A DNA stretch of 34,139 bases from Prolixibacteraceae bacterium (GTDB taxonomy: Bacteria > Bacteroidota > Bacteroidia > Bacteroidales > Prolixibacteraceae): positions 1 to 34,139 of the forward strand of contig WTWZ01000025.1 in NCBI GenBank assembly GCA_009773765.1, read 5' to 3'. Position numbers and translations under genes: made by a program. The notes beneath the pieces are model-generated. The model was not told the origin of the DNA. It made no database searches and was given only the letters and a program-made list of their open reading frames with translations. This document shows positions 16,581 through 25,613 of this stretch, one piece after another. Every line of letters begins with the position of its first letter. Within the stretch, counting starts at the first letter, position 1.

Positions 16581-17438
16581 ATGGAATCAAGCTTACTAAA
16601 TGTGGTTTTGTTGCCCCTTGCTCTTGGTGTTATCATGCTTGGACTTGGCCTGTCGCTTACAACCGACGATTTTAAAAGGGTTGTTCAATATCCCAAAGCC
16701 ATATTAATCGGGCTTATCAGCCAAATGATCATACTGCCGATAATTTGTTTTTTTATTGTCAGGCTTTTTGGTTTATCGCCCGAACTTGCCGTGGGGCTTA
16801 TGTTACTGGCTGCATCGCCCGGTGGGCCAACCGCAAATCTGTACAGCCATCTTTACAAAGGAGATGTGGCTTTAAATATTTCACTTACAGCAGTAAATAG
16901 TTTAATTTCGCTGTTTACCCTGCCGTTTATTGTAAATTTTGCAATTGATTATTTTTTGAATTCAGGGCAGGTTATCCCGATGCAATTCAAAAAGGTAATG
17001 GAGGTATTTGCGATTGTTCTGATACCTGTAACATTTGGGATGCTACTGAAATCAAGGTTTCCGGCATTATCCGTCAAACTGAACAAACCAGTTAAGATAC
17101 TTTCGGCATTGTTTCTTGTTTTGATAATTGCAGGAGTGGTATATCAGGAAAGGGTGAACATAATATCCTACTTTAAAATGGTTGGCACTGCTGCCCTCAT
17201 TTTTAACATTCTGAGCATGGCTACCGGGTATTATTTGCCTAAGTTACTGAAAACCGGTGAACAGCAGGCTATTGCCATTGGTATGGAAATTGGTATACAC
17301 AATGGAACTCTTGCAATTTACATTGCGTTAAGTGTAATTGGAAACAGTATGATGAGCGTTCCTCCGGCCATTTATAGTTTGATAATGTTCTTCACTGCGG
17401 CAGCTTTTGGCTTTTTGGTGAATGTAAAACGGAAGTAG
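16581..17438 (+). CDS. Bile acid:sodium symporter (BASS)-family transporter
   Basis: 285 residues and about nine to ten hydrophobic segments, first at 7-27, last at about 258-281. Family signatures: MLGLGLSLTTDDFKRV at 19-34, the MLLAASPGGPTANLYSHL segment at about 74-91 typical of the sodium-binding core, and a second-half AIAIGMEIGIHNGTLAIYIA around 230-249 that forms the mirrored crossing helix. Known members carry bile acids, pyruvate, pantothenate or other organic anions with Na+; the substrate here cannot be told. It is transcribed alone, between a perfect inverted repeat and a strong terminator, which suggests individual regulation. Confidence 0.92.
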   Translation: MESSLLNVVLLPLALGVIMLGLGLSLTTDDFKRVVQYPKAILIGLISQMIILPIICFFIVRLFGLSPELAVGLMLLAASPGGPTANLYSHLYKGDVALNISLTAVNSLISLFTLPFIVNFAIDYFLNSGQVIPMQFKKVMEVFAIVLIPVTFGMLLKSRFPALSVKLNKPVKILSALFLVLIIAGVVYQERVNIISYFKMVGTAALIFNILSMATGYYLPKLLKTGEQQAIAIGMEIGIHNGTLAIYIALSVIGNSMMSVPPAIYSLIMFFTAAAFGFLVNVKRK

Positions 17439-17455
17439 AAAATTACATTAAATTT

Positions 17456-17487
17456 CATTGTTTAGCTAAAGCTGAAACAATGTTTTT
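17456..17487 (+). terminator. Terminator after the BASS transporter
   Basis: CATTGTTT (17456-17463) pairs with AAACAATG (17475-17482). Inside, AGCT (17464-17467) pairs with AGCT (17470-17473) around an AA loop, with one bulged G. Five Ts follow. Confidence 0.85.
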
Positions 17488-17528
17488 CTCAGTCAATATT
17501 ATTTTTATCTAACATCATTCCAAATAAG

Positions 17529-17559
17529 TTTGGAGTTTTAAAAAATCAATTTATATTTG
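17529..17559 (+). promoter_or_regulatory. Consensus Bacteroidota promoter of the methionine locus
   Basis: -33 TTTG (17529-17532), 19-nt spacer, -7 TATATTTG (17552-17559), an exact TAnnTTTG. Transcription should start near 17566, just ahead of the leader ORF at 17582. Confidence 0.75.
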
Positions 17560-17581
17560 TTCCATACAAAATCGGCACGAA

Positions 17582-17692
17582 ATGAATTTGATTTTAAAAC
17601 ATAGCAAACTTTCATCAGCTTTAAAAAGCAATTGCTTTGTATTCATGTTGCCGTTGGTTTCTATGTGTATGCGCCAGCCTTCTTTCTGTTGA
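17582..17692 (+). CDS. Putative Met/Cys-sensing leader peptide (36 codons)
   Basis: A short ORF placed between a consensus promoter and the aspartokinase-like gene, 71 nt before that gene. It starts at ATG 17582; an internal ATG at 17645 would give a 15-residue version. Its end reads LVSMCMRQPSFC, putting Met-Cys-Met codons at 17663-17671 and a Cys codon right before the stop. The locus downstream makes methionine from homoserine and sulfide, so stalling on scarce Met or Cys codons is a sensible control. GCCTTC (17677-17682) inside the ORF can pair with GAAGGC (17703-17708) beyond the stop, and CGCCAG (17672-17677) can pair with CTGaGCG (17720-17726), which is followed by five Ts. Translation of the peptide could thus affect a downstream hairpin. 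Expression is unproven. Confidence 0.5.
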   Translation: MNLILKHSKLSSALKSNCFVFMLPLVSMCMRQPSFC

Positions 17693-17763
17693 GATACGGA
17701 TTGAAGGCATAAAAAAAATCTGAGCGTTTTTACATTTCAACATTTCACTAAATACTTTTTATT

Positions 17764-19125
17764 ATGTATGATCGGATTATTCGGTTTGGGGGCAGTTACA
17801 TAGGTTACATAGACTCTGTCTGCAGCTTAATTGTTTATTTGCAAAAAAACCCTGGAAGAGCGTTTGTAGTTGTTTCTGCCATTCCCGAATTACTGGAGTG
17901 GATTGAGCAGAATCTGGAACAAATATTTCATTCTCAGCCAGCTACCGAAGAACTCAATGAAAAATTGGTTTCGTTTTTTACCGACAGGGTTGGTAAGAAG
18001 CAGACAACAAATTTTCAATACTTGTCGGAACAACTGGTGAATTTATTAAAAGGTATTGCTTTAATTGGCGATTTTTCGCCGGCTTTGAAGGATCAGGTTG
18101 TAACTTTTGCAGAGAAGCTTTCGATCGAGATTTTGCTGGCGCAACTGAAACGAACCGGCAGTGAACCGAGAGCAATTTCGCCGGAGGAACTTGGTTTAAT
18201 AGCCACCTCCGATTTTGGAAATGCGACTTTTGTATCTGTTAATAATGCATTTATTTCCTCGTTGCCTGAGTCGGTTTATTTAGTCCCGGGCTCGTATGGA
18301 ATTACTGAAAACGGAAAAGTAGTGCGTACCGGAAAAACTGCAGCCGACTATACTGCAGCATTTCTTACTGCTCAACTCAATACCCAAAAACTCGAACTTT
18401 GGGGACTAGACCTGGACTTTTATAAAGCAGACCCGAAAATTGTTAAAAATCCGCCTTTAATTGAACGGCTTACCTATTCTGAAGCAAGTGAACTGGCCTA
18501 TTTTGACCATTATTCGTTTCATCCGCGAACTGTTGAACCACTGGAACACAGGCATATTCCGATTCAGGTTTTGAATACCTTGGCCAACCCGGGCAAAGTG
18601 GATACAATAATCAATACCGAAACTTTTGTTGACGACAAAATTGTTAAAAGCGTGGCCTGTTCAGATGATATTTCGCTGTTGAAGCTCGACGGCCCGGGTG
18701 TTGGTTTGAAACCAGGAATCCTGGCAAGAGTAACTACGGCGTTAAACGATGCCGGAATAAACATCAAATCTGTGATTACATCACAAATTTCAATCAATTT
18801 AATACTGGAAAGAGCCACCGGCGAAAAGGCGTTAAAACTCATTCAAAAACTCGGTTTTTCTTCGGTAAAGGAAATTCATCTTGTTAAAGATGTTTCATTA
18901 ATCGGGGTTATTGGCCACGGAATGCAGCAGAATTACGGTGTTTCAGCAAAAATATTCACGGCAGTCGCACAAAATAAAATCAACGTTGTTTTAAGTGGAT
19001 CGGGAGCTTCCGATTTGGTGAGTTATCTTGTGGTAAAAAGTGATGATAAAGAAAAAAGTGTTCAGTCAATTTATAATGCGTTTTTTGAAGCCCCTTCCAG
19101 CCTCCCCAAAGTGGGAGGAGTATGA
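17764..19125 (+). CDS. Aspartokinase-like protein with altered catalytic motifs and two ACT domains
   Basis: 453 residues, the usual length for a monofunctional aspartate kinase, the first step towards Lys, Thr and Met. The fold is clear: amino-acid-kinase domain about 1-280, ACT about 300-362 (LDGPGVGLKPGILARVTTAL) and ACT about 375-440 (SLIGVIGHGM). Several catalytic motifs differ from the family, however. KFGGTS is RFGGSY (Arg7 for the catalytic Lys), GRGGSD is GKTAAD (190-195), and WTDVDG is WGLDLD (213-218). EKLS (117-120), VVVSA and YTAA are kept. It may be a low-activity enzyme or a regulatory pseudoenzyme. The last about 11 residues (APSSLPKVGGV) are encoded by a REP-like palindrome. 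metY follows after 48 nt. Confidence 0.85.
   Translation: MYDRIIRFGGSYIGYIDSVCSLIVYLQKNPGRAFVVVSAIPELLEWIEQNLEQIFHSQPATEELNEKLVSFFTDRVGKKQTTNFQYLSEQLVNLLKGIALIGDFSPALKDQVVTFAEKLSIEILLAQLKRTGSEPRAISPEELGLIATSDFGNATFVSVNNAFISSLPESVYLVPGSYGITENGKVVRTGKTAADYTAAFLTAQLNTQKLELWGLDLDFYKADPKIVKNPPLIERLTYSEASELAYFDHYSFHPRTVEPLEHRHIPIQVLNTLANPGKVDTIINTETFVDDKIVKSVACSDDISLLKLDGPGVGLKPGILARVTTALNDAGINIKSVITSQISINLILERATGEKALKLIQKLGFSSVKEIHLVKDVSLIGVIGHGMQQNYGVSAKIFTAVAQNKINVVLSGSGASDLVSYLVVKSDDKEKSVQSIYNAFFEAPSSLPKVGGV
19090..19121 (+). repeat. REP-like palindrome, copy 1 (inside a coding end)
   Basis: The core CCTCCC-CAAAGT-GGGAGG (19101-19118) has GCCCCTTCCAG before it and AGT after, matching copies 2 and 3. 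It lies in frame at the 3' end of the aspartokinase-like gene and supplies its last codons, including the stop shortly after. Confidence 0.65.
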
Positions 19126-19170
19126 AAAAAAGATTTAAATAAAATTAATACTTATCCAAAAAATTAATAA

Positions 19171-20475
<1,305 letters not shown>

Positions 20476-20480
20476 AGACT

Positions 20481-20512
20481 GCCCCTCCTGACCTCCCCGA
20501 AGGGGAGGAACT
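20481..20512 (+). repeat. REP-like palindrome, copy 2
   Basis: GCCCCTCCTGA followed by CCTCCCC-GAA-GGGGAGG (20492-20508) and AACT. Perfect 7-bp stem starting 6 nt after the metY stop. Same orientation as copy 1; inverted relative to copy 3, 92 nt away. Confidence 0.75.
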
Positions 20513-20561
20513 GGTAGAGCTTTATAATTTTTAGATTATGTAACTTTTGCCTTGATAAAAT

Positions 20562-20569
20562 TATCTTTG
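20562..20569 (+). promoter_or_regulatory. -7 element before metA
   Basis: TATCTTTG, an exact TAnnTTTG, between REP-like copies 2 and 3 and 78 nt before the metA ATG. No -33 TTTG at 19 nt; TTTG at 20546-20549 is only 12 nt away. metA may therefore have its own weak promoter besides read-through from metY. Confidence 0.4.
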
Positions 20570-20604
20570 TAAAGATTAAAAAACGTTTGTCCCGCGGTTT
20601 TCCC

Positions 20605-20639
20605 ACTCCTCCCCCTTGTGGGGGAGGCCGGGAGGGGGC
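20605..20639 (-). repeat. REP-like palindrome, copy 3 (inverted, in the metA leader)
   Basis: CCTCCCCC-TTGT-GGGGGAGG (20608-20627), a perfect 8-bp stem. Read on the minus strand its flanks (GCCCCCTCCCGG before, AGT after) match copies 1 and 2. On the plus strand its edge supplies GGAGGGGG at 20631-20638, nine nt before the metA ATG: a ribosome-binding-site-like sequence in a genome that mostly lacks them. Confidence 0.75.
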
Positions 20640-20647
20640 TATTGATT

Positions 20648-21565
20648 ATGCCACTAAAAATCCCGGATACCTTACCGGCCATAAAAATTCTGGAAGAGGA
20701 AAATATTTTTGTGATGAACGAAACGCGCGCAGCAAGCCAGGATATTCGTCCGCTAAAAATCATTGTACTCAATCTGATGCCCCTGAAAATTACCACTGAA
20801 ACCGATTTGCTGCGGTTGTTATCGAATTCGCCGCTTCAAATTGAAATCGATTTCATGAAAATTAAAGGCCATCAGCCTAAAAATACGCCATCGGAGCACA
20901 TGAAAATGTTTTACCTCGATTTTGACCAGTTAAGAAATAAAAAGTATGACGGAATGATTATTACCGGCGCCCCGGTTGAACATTTACCATTTGAGGCAGT
21001 AACATACTGGGATGAGATGAAACAGATTCTCGACTGGGCAGAACATCATGTTACTTCGTCGCTGTTTATTTGCTGGGCTGCTCAGGCTGCCCTGTTTCAT
21101 TACTACGGTATTCCAAAATATCCCCTTGCAAAAAAAATGTTTGGCGTTTTCGATCATATCCTGATAAATAACAGGCTTCCAATTTTAAGGGGTTTTGATG
21201 ATGTATTTTTTATTCCACATTCACGTCATACCGAAATCAGGGCTGAAGATATAGAACGGGTTGAAGCGCTTCAAATCATTGCCACCTCCGATGAGGCAGG
21301 AATTTCAATTGTAAAGGCAAAAAACGGGAAGCAGCTTTTTATTACCGGTCATGCAGAATACTCGCGCCACACACTCGATGCTGAATACCGCCGCGATAAA
21401 TCGCAAAATTTGCCCATAGAAATTCCCAGAAATTATTATCCGGATAACAATCCCGAAAATGTGGCCCAAATGAGATGGAAATCAACGGCTAACCTTTTAT
21501 TTTCAAACTGGCTGAACTACTACGTTTATCAGGAAACGCCCTATAACCTGGAAGAGATTCAGTAA
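20648..21565 (+). CDS. metA: Homoserine O-acetyltransferase (MetA family, Glu111 type)
   Basis: 305 residues, starting at MPLKIPDTLPA, which aligns with the E. coli MetA start; a GTG ten codons upstream lies inside a REP-like repeat and is unlikely. The class-I-glutamine-amidotransferase-like fold activates homoserine by acylation. The catalytic set is intact: Cys142 (FICWAAQAA), His235 and Glu237 (TGHAEY). Residue 111 is Glu (GAPVEHLPF), where E. coli MetA has Gly. In published work on this family Glu111 goes with acetyl-CoA and Gly with succinyl-CoA, so despite its usual succinyltransferase label this enzyme should make O-acetylhomoserine, the substrate of the neighbouring MetY. Confidence 0.93.
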   Translation: MPLKIPDTLPAIKILEEENIFVMNETRAASQDIRPLKIIVLNLMPLKITTETDLLRLLSNSPLQIEIDFMKIKGHQPKNTPSEHMKMFYLDFDQLRNKKYDGMIITGAPVEHLPFEAVTYWDEMKQILDWAEHHVTSSLFICWAAQAALFHYYGIPKYPLAKKMFGVFDHILINNRLPILRGFDDVFFIPHSRHTEIRAEDIERVEALQIIATSDEAGISIVKAKNGKQLFITGHAEYSRHTLDAEYRRDKSQNLPIEIPRNYYPDNNPENVAQMRWKSTANLLFSNWLNYYVYQETPYNLEEIQ

Positions 21566-21625
21566 AATTTTTTCAATTGCTTTCGAAAATTAACACTGTT
21601 GTTTTTTCTTTTCACCCTTAAACCG

Positions 21626-21633
21626 TAATTTTG
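21626..21633 (+). promoter_or_regulatory. -7 element before elbB
   Basis: TAATTTTG, an exact TAnnTTTG, 24 nt before the elbB ATG. TTGTTTT upstream (21599 on) is 24 nt away, longer than usual. Confidence 0.45.
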
Positions 21634-21657
21634 ATCGGAATTTAAAAATGTTCGGAA

Positions 21658-22305
21658 ATGAAAAAAATAGCAGTTGTTTTGGCAGGAAACGGAGTTTATG
21701 ATGGTGCAGAAATCCATGAAGCCACGTTGACTTTACTTGCCATTGCCCGTCATGGAGCACAGTACCAGTGTTTTGCCCCAGATATCAATCAGGCGCATGT
21801 GGTTAACCATTTAACCGGTGAGGAAATGCGCGAAACCCGCAATGTTTTGGTTGAAGCAGCACGCATAGCCCGTGGAAATATAAAGCCACTTTCAGGATAT
21901 AATGCACCTGATTTTGATGCAATCATCTTTCCGGGTGGATTTGGAGCGGCCAAAAATCTTTGCACGTTTGCCTTCGATGGTATCAACTGCAAGGTAAATG
22001 CTGATGTCGAAAAGGCAATCAGAACAACTGTAGTGGCAGAAAAACCTATTGGTGCATTGTGCATTTCTCCGGTTTTACTTGCAAAAATTTTAGTCGATGT
22101 TGAAGTTACCATCGGAAATGACAAGGGGACTGCAGGTGCAATTGAATCATTTGGCGCAACCCATGTAAAAACAACACATGGTGAGATAGTGGTCGATGAA
22201 AAATACAAACTGGTTACAACGCCATGTTACATGCTCGATGCAACAATCGACCAGATTGCTGACGGGGCCGACAATTTAGTCCGTAAAATTCTTGAATTGG
22301 CTTAA
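21658..22305 (+). CDS. elbB: ElbB-like DJ-1/PfpI-superfamily glyoxalase
   Basis: 215 residues, close to the 217 of E. coli ElbB, which has reported glyoxalase activity and a loose link to isoprenoid synthesis. Conserved stretches: VYDGAEIHEATLTLLAI (13-29), CFAPDINQ, NHLTGEEMRETRNVLVEAARI (50-70), FPGGFGAAKNL (91-101) and the nucleophile elbow ALCISP with Cys135. There is no signal peptide, so it is cytoplasmic. I chose ATG 21658; an ATG at 21648 is out of frame. The TatD-family gene follows after 17 nt, so they are likely co-transcribed. Confidence 0.92.
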   Translation: MKKIAVVLAGNGVYDGAEIHEATLTLLAIARHGAQYQCFAPDINQAHVVNHLTGEEMRETRNVLVEAARIARGNIKPLSGYNAPDFDAIIFPGGFGAAKNLCTFAFDGINCKVNADVEKAIRTTVVAEKPIGALCISPVLLAKILVDVEVTIGNDKGTAGAIESFGATHVKTTHGEIVVDEKYKLVTTPCYMLDATIDQIADGADNLVRKILELA

Positions 22306-22322
22306 TTTGATATTTCGAATAA

Positions 22323-23009
22323 ATGAATATTGTTCCTTTTATCAACATTCATACTCATCATGATCGGCTTGAAACTGAAACTATTATTGTTCAGAATATT
22401 TTTCCGGGCAATGGTTTTGCGGCTTTTACGGGGCGTAATTATTATTCTGTCGGGCTGCATCCCTGGTTTTTAAAATCACAGGAAGAGAATAATAAAATGT
22501 TGCACATGGTAAAAGATGCACTTAAATTCGACCATGTATGTTTTGTTGGTGAATGCGGGCTCGATAAAAAAGTGAATGTTGATTTTGAGGAACAAATGAG
22601 GGTTTTCAGGGTACAGGCTTTTATTGCCGAGGAGTATAAAAGGCCTATGATAATCCACTGTGTTAAAGCATACAACGAGGTTTTAGAATTGCACAGGAAA
22701 CTACATCCCGAAATGCCCTGGATTATGCATGGTTACCGTGGAAGTGTGCAAACCACGCAATTGTTGGGAAAACATGGAATATTTTTTTCGTTTGGCAAAA
22801 GTTTGTTCGATGAAAATTCGAAATCCATTGAATCGCTGAAATGCCTGCCCATGGAAAAGATTTTTTTTGAAACCGATGAATTTGAAGGGAGTGTTGAACA
22901 AATTTATGAAAGGGCGGCTTTTTTAAAAAATGTATCGCCCGGTATATTAAAAATTGAAGCCTGGAATAATTTCAACAGAATAGAAAGTTCACTAATCAGC
23001 CGGTTTTAA
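22323..23009 (+). CDS. TatD-family metal-dependent hydrolase (short form)
   Basis: 228 residues against the usual 255-265, so a compact member of the family. TIM-barrel amidohydrolase fold; characterised TatD proteins are Mg-dependent 3'-5' exonucleases. The metal ligands are all visible: His10 and His12 (NIHTHHD), Glu77 (VGECGLD), His112 (MIIHCVKA), His136 (IMHGYRGS) and Asp185 (FFETDE). SVGLHPWF (42-49) is the family's second signature. It starts 17 nt after elbB and ends 65 nt before the GldF-GldG gene. Its substrate here is not known. Confidence 0.9.
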   Translation: MNIVPFINIHTHHDRLETETIIVQNIFPGNGFAAFTGRNYYSVGLHPWFLKSQEENNKMLHMVKDALKFDHVCFVGECGLDKKVNVDFEEQMRVFRVQAFIAEEYKRPMIIHCVKAYNEVLELHRKLHPEMPWIMHGYRGSVQTTQLLGKHGIFFSFGKSLFDENSKSIESLKCLPMEKIFFETDEFEGSVEQIYERAAFLKNVSPGILKIEAWNNFNRIESSLISRF

Positions 23010-23074
23010 TAAGCGTAAATCAAAATAAAATAGTAAAATTGCCTTTTTACCCGGAGAATTAAACGCGTAAATCA

Positions 23075-25486
23075 ATGTACAGCCTGTTTATTAAGGAGAT
23101 AAAAACATTTTTGGGATCGCTTACCGGTTATCTCGTTATAGCAGTTTTTCTTTTGATTACCGGTTTGTTTCTTTGGGTTTTCCCAGGCATGTATAATATC
23201 CCCGACAATGGTTACGCAACACTGGATGGTTTGTTTTTACTGGCTCCCTGGGTATATTTGTTTTTAATACCGGCAATCACAATGCGCTCGTTTGCCGACG
23301 AAAAACGCACAGGTACCATCGAAATTTTACTCACTCATCCCATTACCGATTTTCAACTGGTGACAGCAAAATTTTTTGCCGGTTTAACCTTGGTTGCCTT
23401 TTCATTGTTTCCCACACTGCTATGGTTTTTATCGGTTTATCTTCTTGGTAATCCGGTTGGAAGCATTGATGTTGGAGCAACCTGGGGATCGTTCATTGGT
23501 TTGTTTTTTCTGGCTGCTATTTATGTGGCAATAGGTGTTTTTGCCTCTTCACAAACCGATAGCCAGATTGTTTCTTTCATACTCGCAATGGCGCTTTCGT
23601 TTGTTTTTTACATCGGGTTTGAATTTATTGCCTCGTCGGGGGTACCTTTCATAATTGAACAATTACTTACATGGTTGAGTATAAATACGCATTATTTGTC
23701 AGTTTCGAGGGGAGTTGTTGATATGCGCGATGTGATTTACTTTACAGGTATGGCGCTGTTTTTCCTCTTTCTTACATCGGTACTGCTTCGGAAAGGGAAC
23801 ATGAAGCTAAGGAAAACAAAAATTAAACCCGCCATTTTCATTATTTCCCTGTTCGCCATTTTTTTTGTATCAAATAAATTTCTCTTTCGCGCCGATTTAA
23901 CAGCAGATAAAAGATTTTCGCTTTCGGCCGTTAGTAAAGAAATTGCTGCAGAAATGAACGATATTGTGGATGTTGAGTTTTTTCTGACGGGCGAACTTGA
24001 ACCCGGGTTGCTGAAATTACAGCGCGAGGTTTTTGAAAAAATTGCGGTCCTGAATGTTTATTCAACAAAACCAATCCGCATTAAAACGGTTGATCCGTAT
24101 GGGTTTGGCAATTCTCAAAAACGCGAGGAATTTCAGAATCAATTGATTGAAAAAGGAATCAGGCCAATTAGCTTTAACCGCAAAACCGACCAGGGTGTTA
24201 GTACCAGGTTTATTTTTCCGGGAGCAATTATTCGTTCAGGAGGTAAAGAAATTGCCGTCAATTTTTTGCAAAACAATCCCGATTTTTCATACGAAGTAAA
24301 CTTTAACCATTCGGTTGAAGGAATTGAATTTGAGCTGGTTAATGCATTTCAAAACCTGTTGCGCCCAAAGAAATCAAAAGTTGCATTTCTCGAAGGCCAT
24401 TCAGAATTTAACCAGTTTGAAGTGCTGGATTTTACAAATTCATTAACGCCTGATTTCGAAGTCAAACGGATTACTACCCGGTTTTTGGAAAGTGGCGAGG
24501 ACAGAATTGATATTTTAATTGTTGCAGGCCCTGAGGAACCATTTTCTGAAAAAGACAAGTTTATTATCGACCAGTTCGTTATGAACGGAGGTAAAGTGGT
24601 TTGGCTGATTGATCCAGTACAGGTGAGCCTGGACAGCTTATCCGGCGGATTTCAGACTTTTTCTTTTCCGCGCACTTTAAATCTGGATGATATGCTTTTT
24701 AAATATGGCGCAAGGTTAAATTACGAACTTTTGCAGGATGTTGATTGTGCGCAGATTTTGGTGAATACGGCTCCTGCGGGCAGCCAGCCGCAATGGACTT
24801 TGCACCCGTGGTATTATTCGCCGCTGTTGACACCTGCTGATAATCACCCGCTTAGCCGCAACCTGAACCGGGTTTACACCGAATTTGTTTCATCGGTTGA
24901 TACAGTTTCAGGAAACAATAACCTTAAGAAGGCCGTAATTTTATCAACTTCGCCTTACGCTAGAAGAATAAAATCACCCTCTTCGGTGAGTCTCGAAAAC
25001 ATTAAAAATCCCCCTGCCAGGGAACTGTTCAACCAATCATTAATACCAGTGGGCGTGTTAGTTGAAGGTGAATTAACATCAGTATTTGAAAACCGGATGA
25101 TCGGAAATTTCGGAATGGCTGCGAACGATTTTAAGAATAAAAGCAAACCAACAAAAATGGTTGTAATCGCCGATGCCGGGTTGATTGCCAACAAAGTAAA
25201 TTACGAACAGCAGCCGCCAAAAATTCAGGAATTGGGTTACGACAGGGTTTCAAAACAAACTTTTGGCAACAAGGAATTTTTACTCAATACTATTTCCTAT
25301 TTAAACGACGAAACAGGTATAATGCAACTGCGAAGCCGCACAATGCAAATGCGGTTGCTCGATAAAGTGAAATTGCGCGAAGAGAAAAGCTACTGGCAGT
25401 GGGTAAACATTGTCGTTCCGCTGGTTGTGGTTTTATTGTTCGGAACGGGTTACAATATCATTCGCCGGTATCGGTATTCCCGTTAA
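23075..25486 (+). CDS. gldG: Fused GldF permease - GldG ABC-type component
   Basis: 803 residues combining two proteins that are separate in flavobacteria. Residues 1-240 are an ABC-2 permease with six hydrophobic segments and the conserved cytoplasmic loop MRSFADEKRTGTIEILLTHP (70-89). A TM helix at about 251-268 starts the GldG part, whose extracytoplasmic body spans about 275-770 (ADLTADKRFSLSAVSKEI, VAFLEGHSE, DILIVAGP). A final TM helix lies at about 779-797. GldA, GldF and GldG together form an ABC transporter needed for gliding in Flavobacterium; in non-gliders the role is unknown. The GldA ATPase is not in this window. No frameshift or stop marks the junction, so the fusion is genuine. 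Confidence 0.9.
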   Translation: MYSLFIKEIKTFLGSLTGYLVIAVFLLITGLFLWVFPGMYNIPDNGYATLDGLFLLAPWVYLFLIPAITMRSFADEKRTGTIEILLTHPITDFQLVTAKFFAGLTLVAFSLFPTLLWFLSVYLLGNPVGSIDVGATWGSFIGLFFLAAIYVAIGVFASSQTDSQIVSFILAMALSFVFYIGFEFIASSGVPFIIEQLLTWLSINTHYLSVSRGVVDMRDVIYFTGMALFFLFLTSVLLRKGNMKLRKTKIKPAIFIISLFAIFFVSNKFLFRADLTADKRFSLSAVSKEIAAEMNDIVDVEFFLTGELEPGLLKLQREVFEKIAVLNVYSTKPIRIKTVDPYGFGNSQKREEFQNQLIEKGIRPISFNRKTDQGVSTRFIFPGAIIRSGGKEIAVNFLQNNPDFSYEVNFNHSVEGIEFELVNAFQNLLRPKKSKVAFLEGHSEFNQFEVLDFTNSLTPDFEVKRITTRFLESGEDRIDILIVAGPEEPFSEKDKFIIDQFVMNGGKVVWLIDPVQVSLDSLSGGFQTFSFPRTLNLDDMLFKYGARLNYELLQDVDCAQILVNTAPAGSQPQWTLHPWYYSPLLTPADNHPLSRNLNRVYTEFVSSVDTVSGNNNLKKAVILSTSPYARRIKSPSSVSLENIKNPPARELFNQSLIPVGVLVEGELTSVFENRMIGNFGMAANDFKNKSKPTKMVVIADAGLIANKVNYEQQPPKIQELGYDRVSKQTFGNKEFLLNTISYLNDETGIMQLRSRTMQMRLLDKVKLREEKSYWQWVNIVVPLVVVLLFGTGYNIIRRYRYSR

Positions 25487-25510
25487 TAACTGGCTGAAAA
25501 AAATAGAACT

Positions 25511-25541
25511 TTTGTAAATACTGTTATATAATTAAAGTTTG
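25511..25541 (+). promoter_or_regulatory. Probable dnaN promoter
   Basis: TTTG (25511-25514), an 18-nt spacer, then TAAAGTTTG (25533-25541), the -7 consensus with one extra base. About 70 nt of leader precede the dnaN ATG. Confidence 0.42.
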
Positions 25542-25613
25542 TATATTCGTGTTCTCGTATTGAAAATTAAGCCATAACAAGAAGTTTGAAATTAAAAGTA
25601 AAAAATAGATAAT

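Noticed and set aside
17439-17763. SAM riboswitch upstream of the methionine genes
   Set aside because: I looked for the conserved S-box core and its pairing and did not find it; the leader instead holds a short Met/Cys ORF.
20481-20639. Inverted G/C-rich repeats read as ends of an insertion sequence
   Set aside because: The 92 nt between them contain no transposase and no target duplication; they fit REP-like elements better.
20618-20647. GTG start ten codons upstream of the chosen metA start
   Set aside because: It lies inside the REP-like repeat, and the downstream ATG aligns with the known MetA N-terminus and has a purine run at proper spacing.
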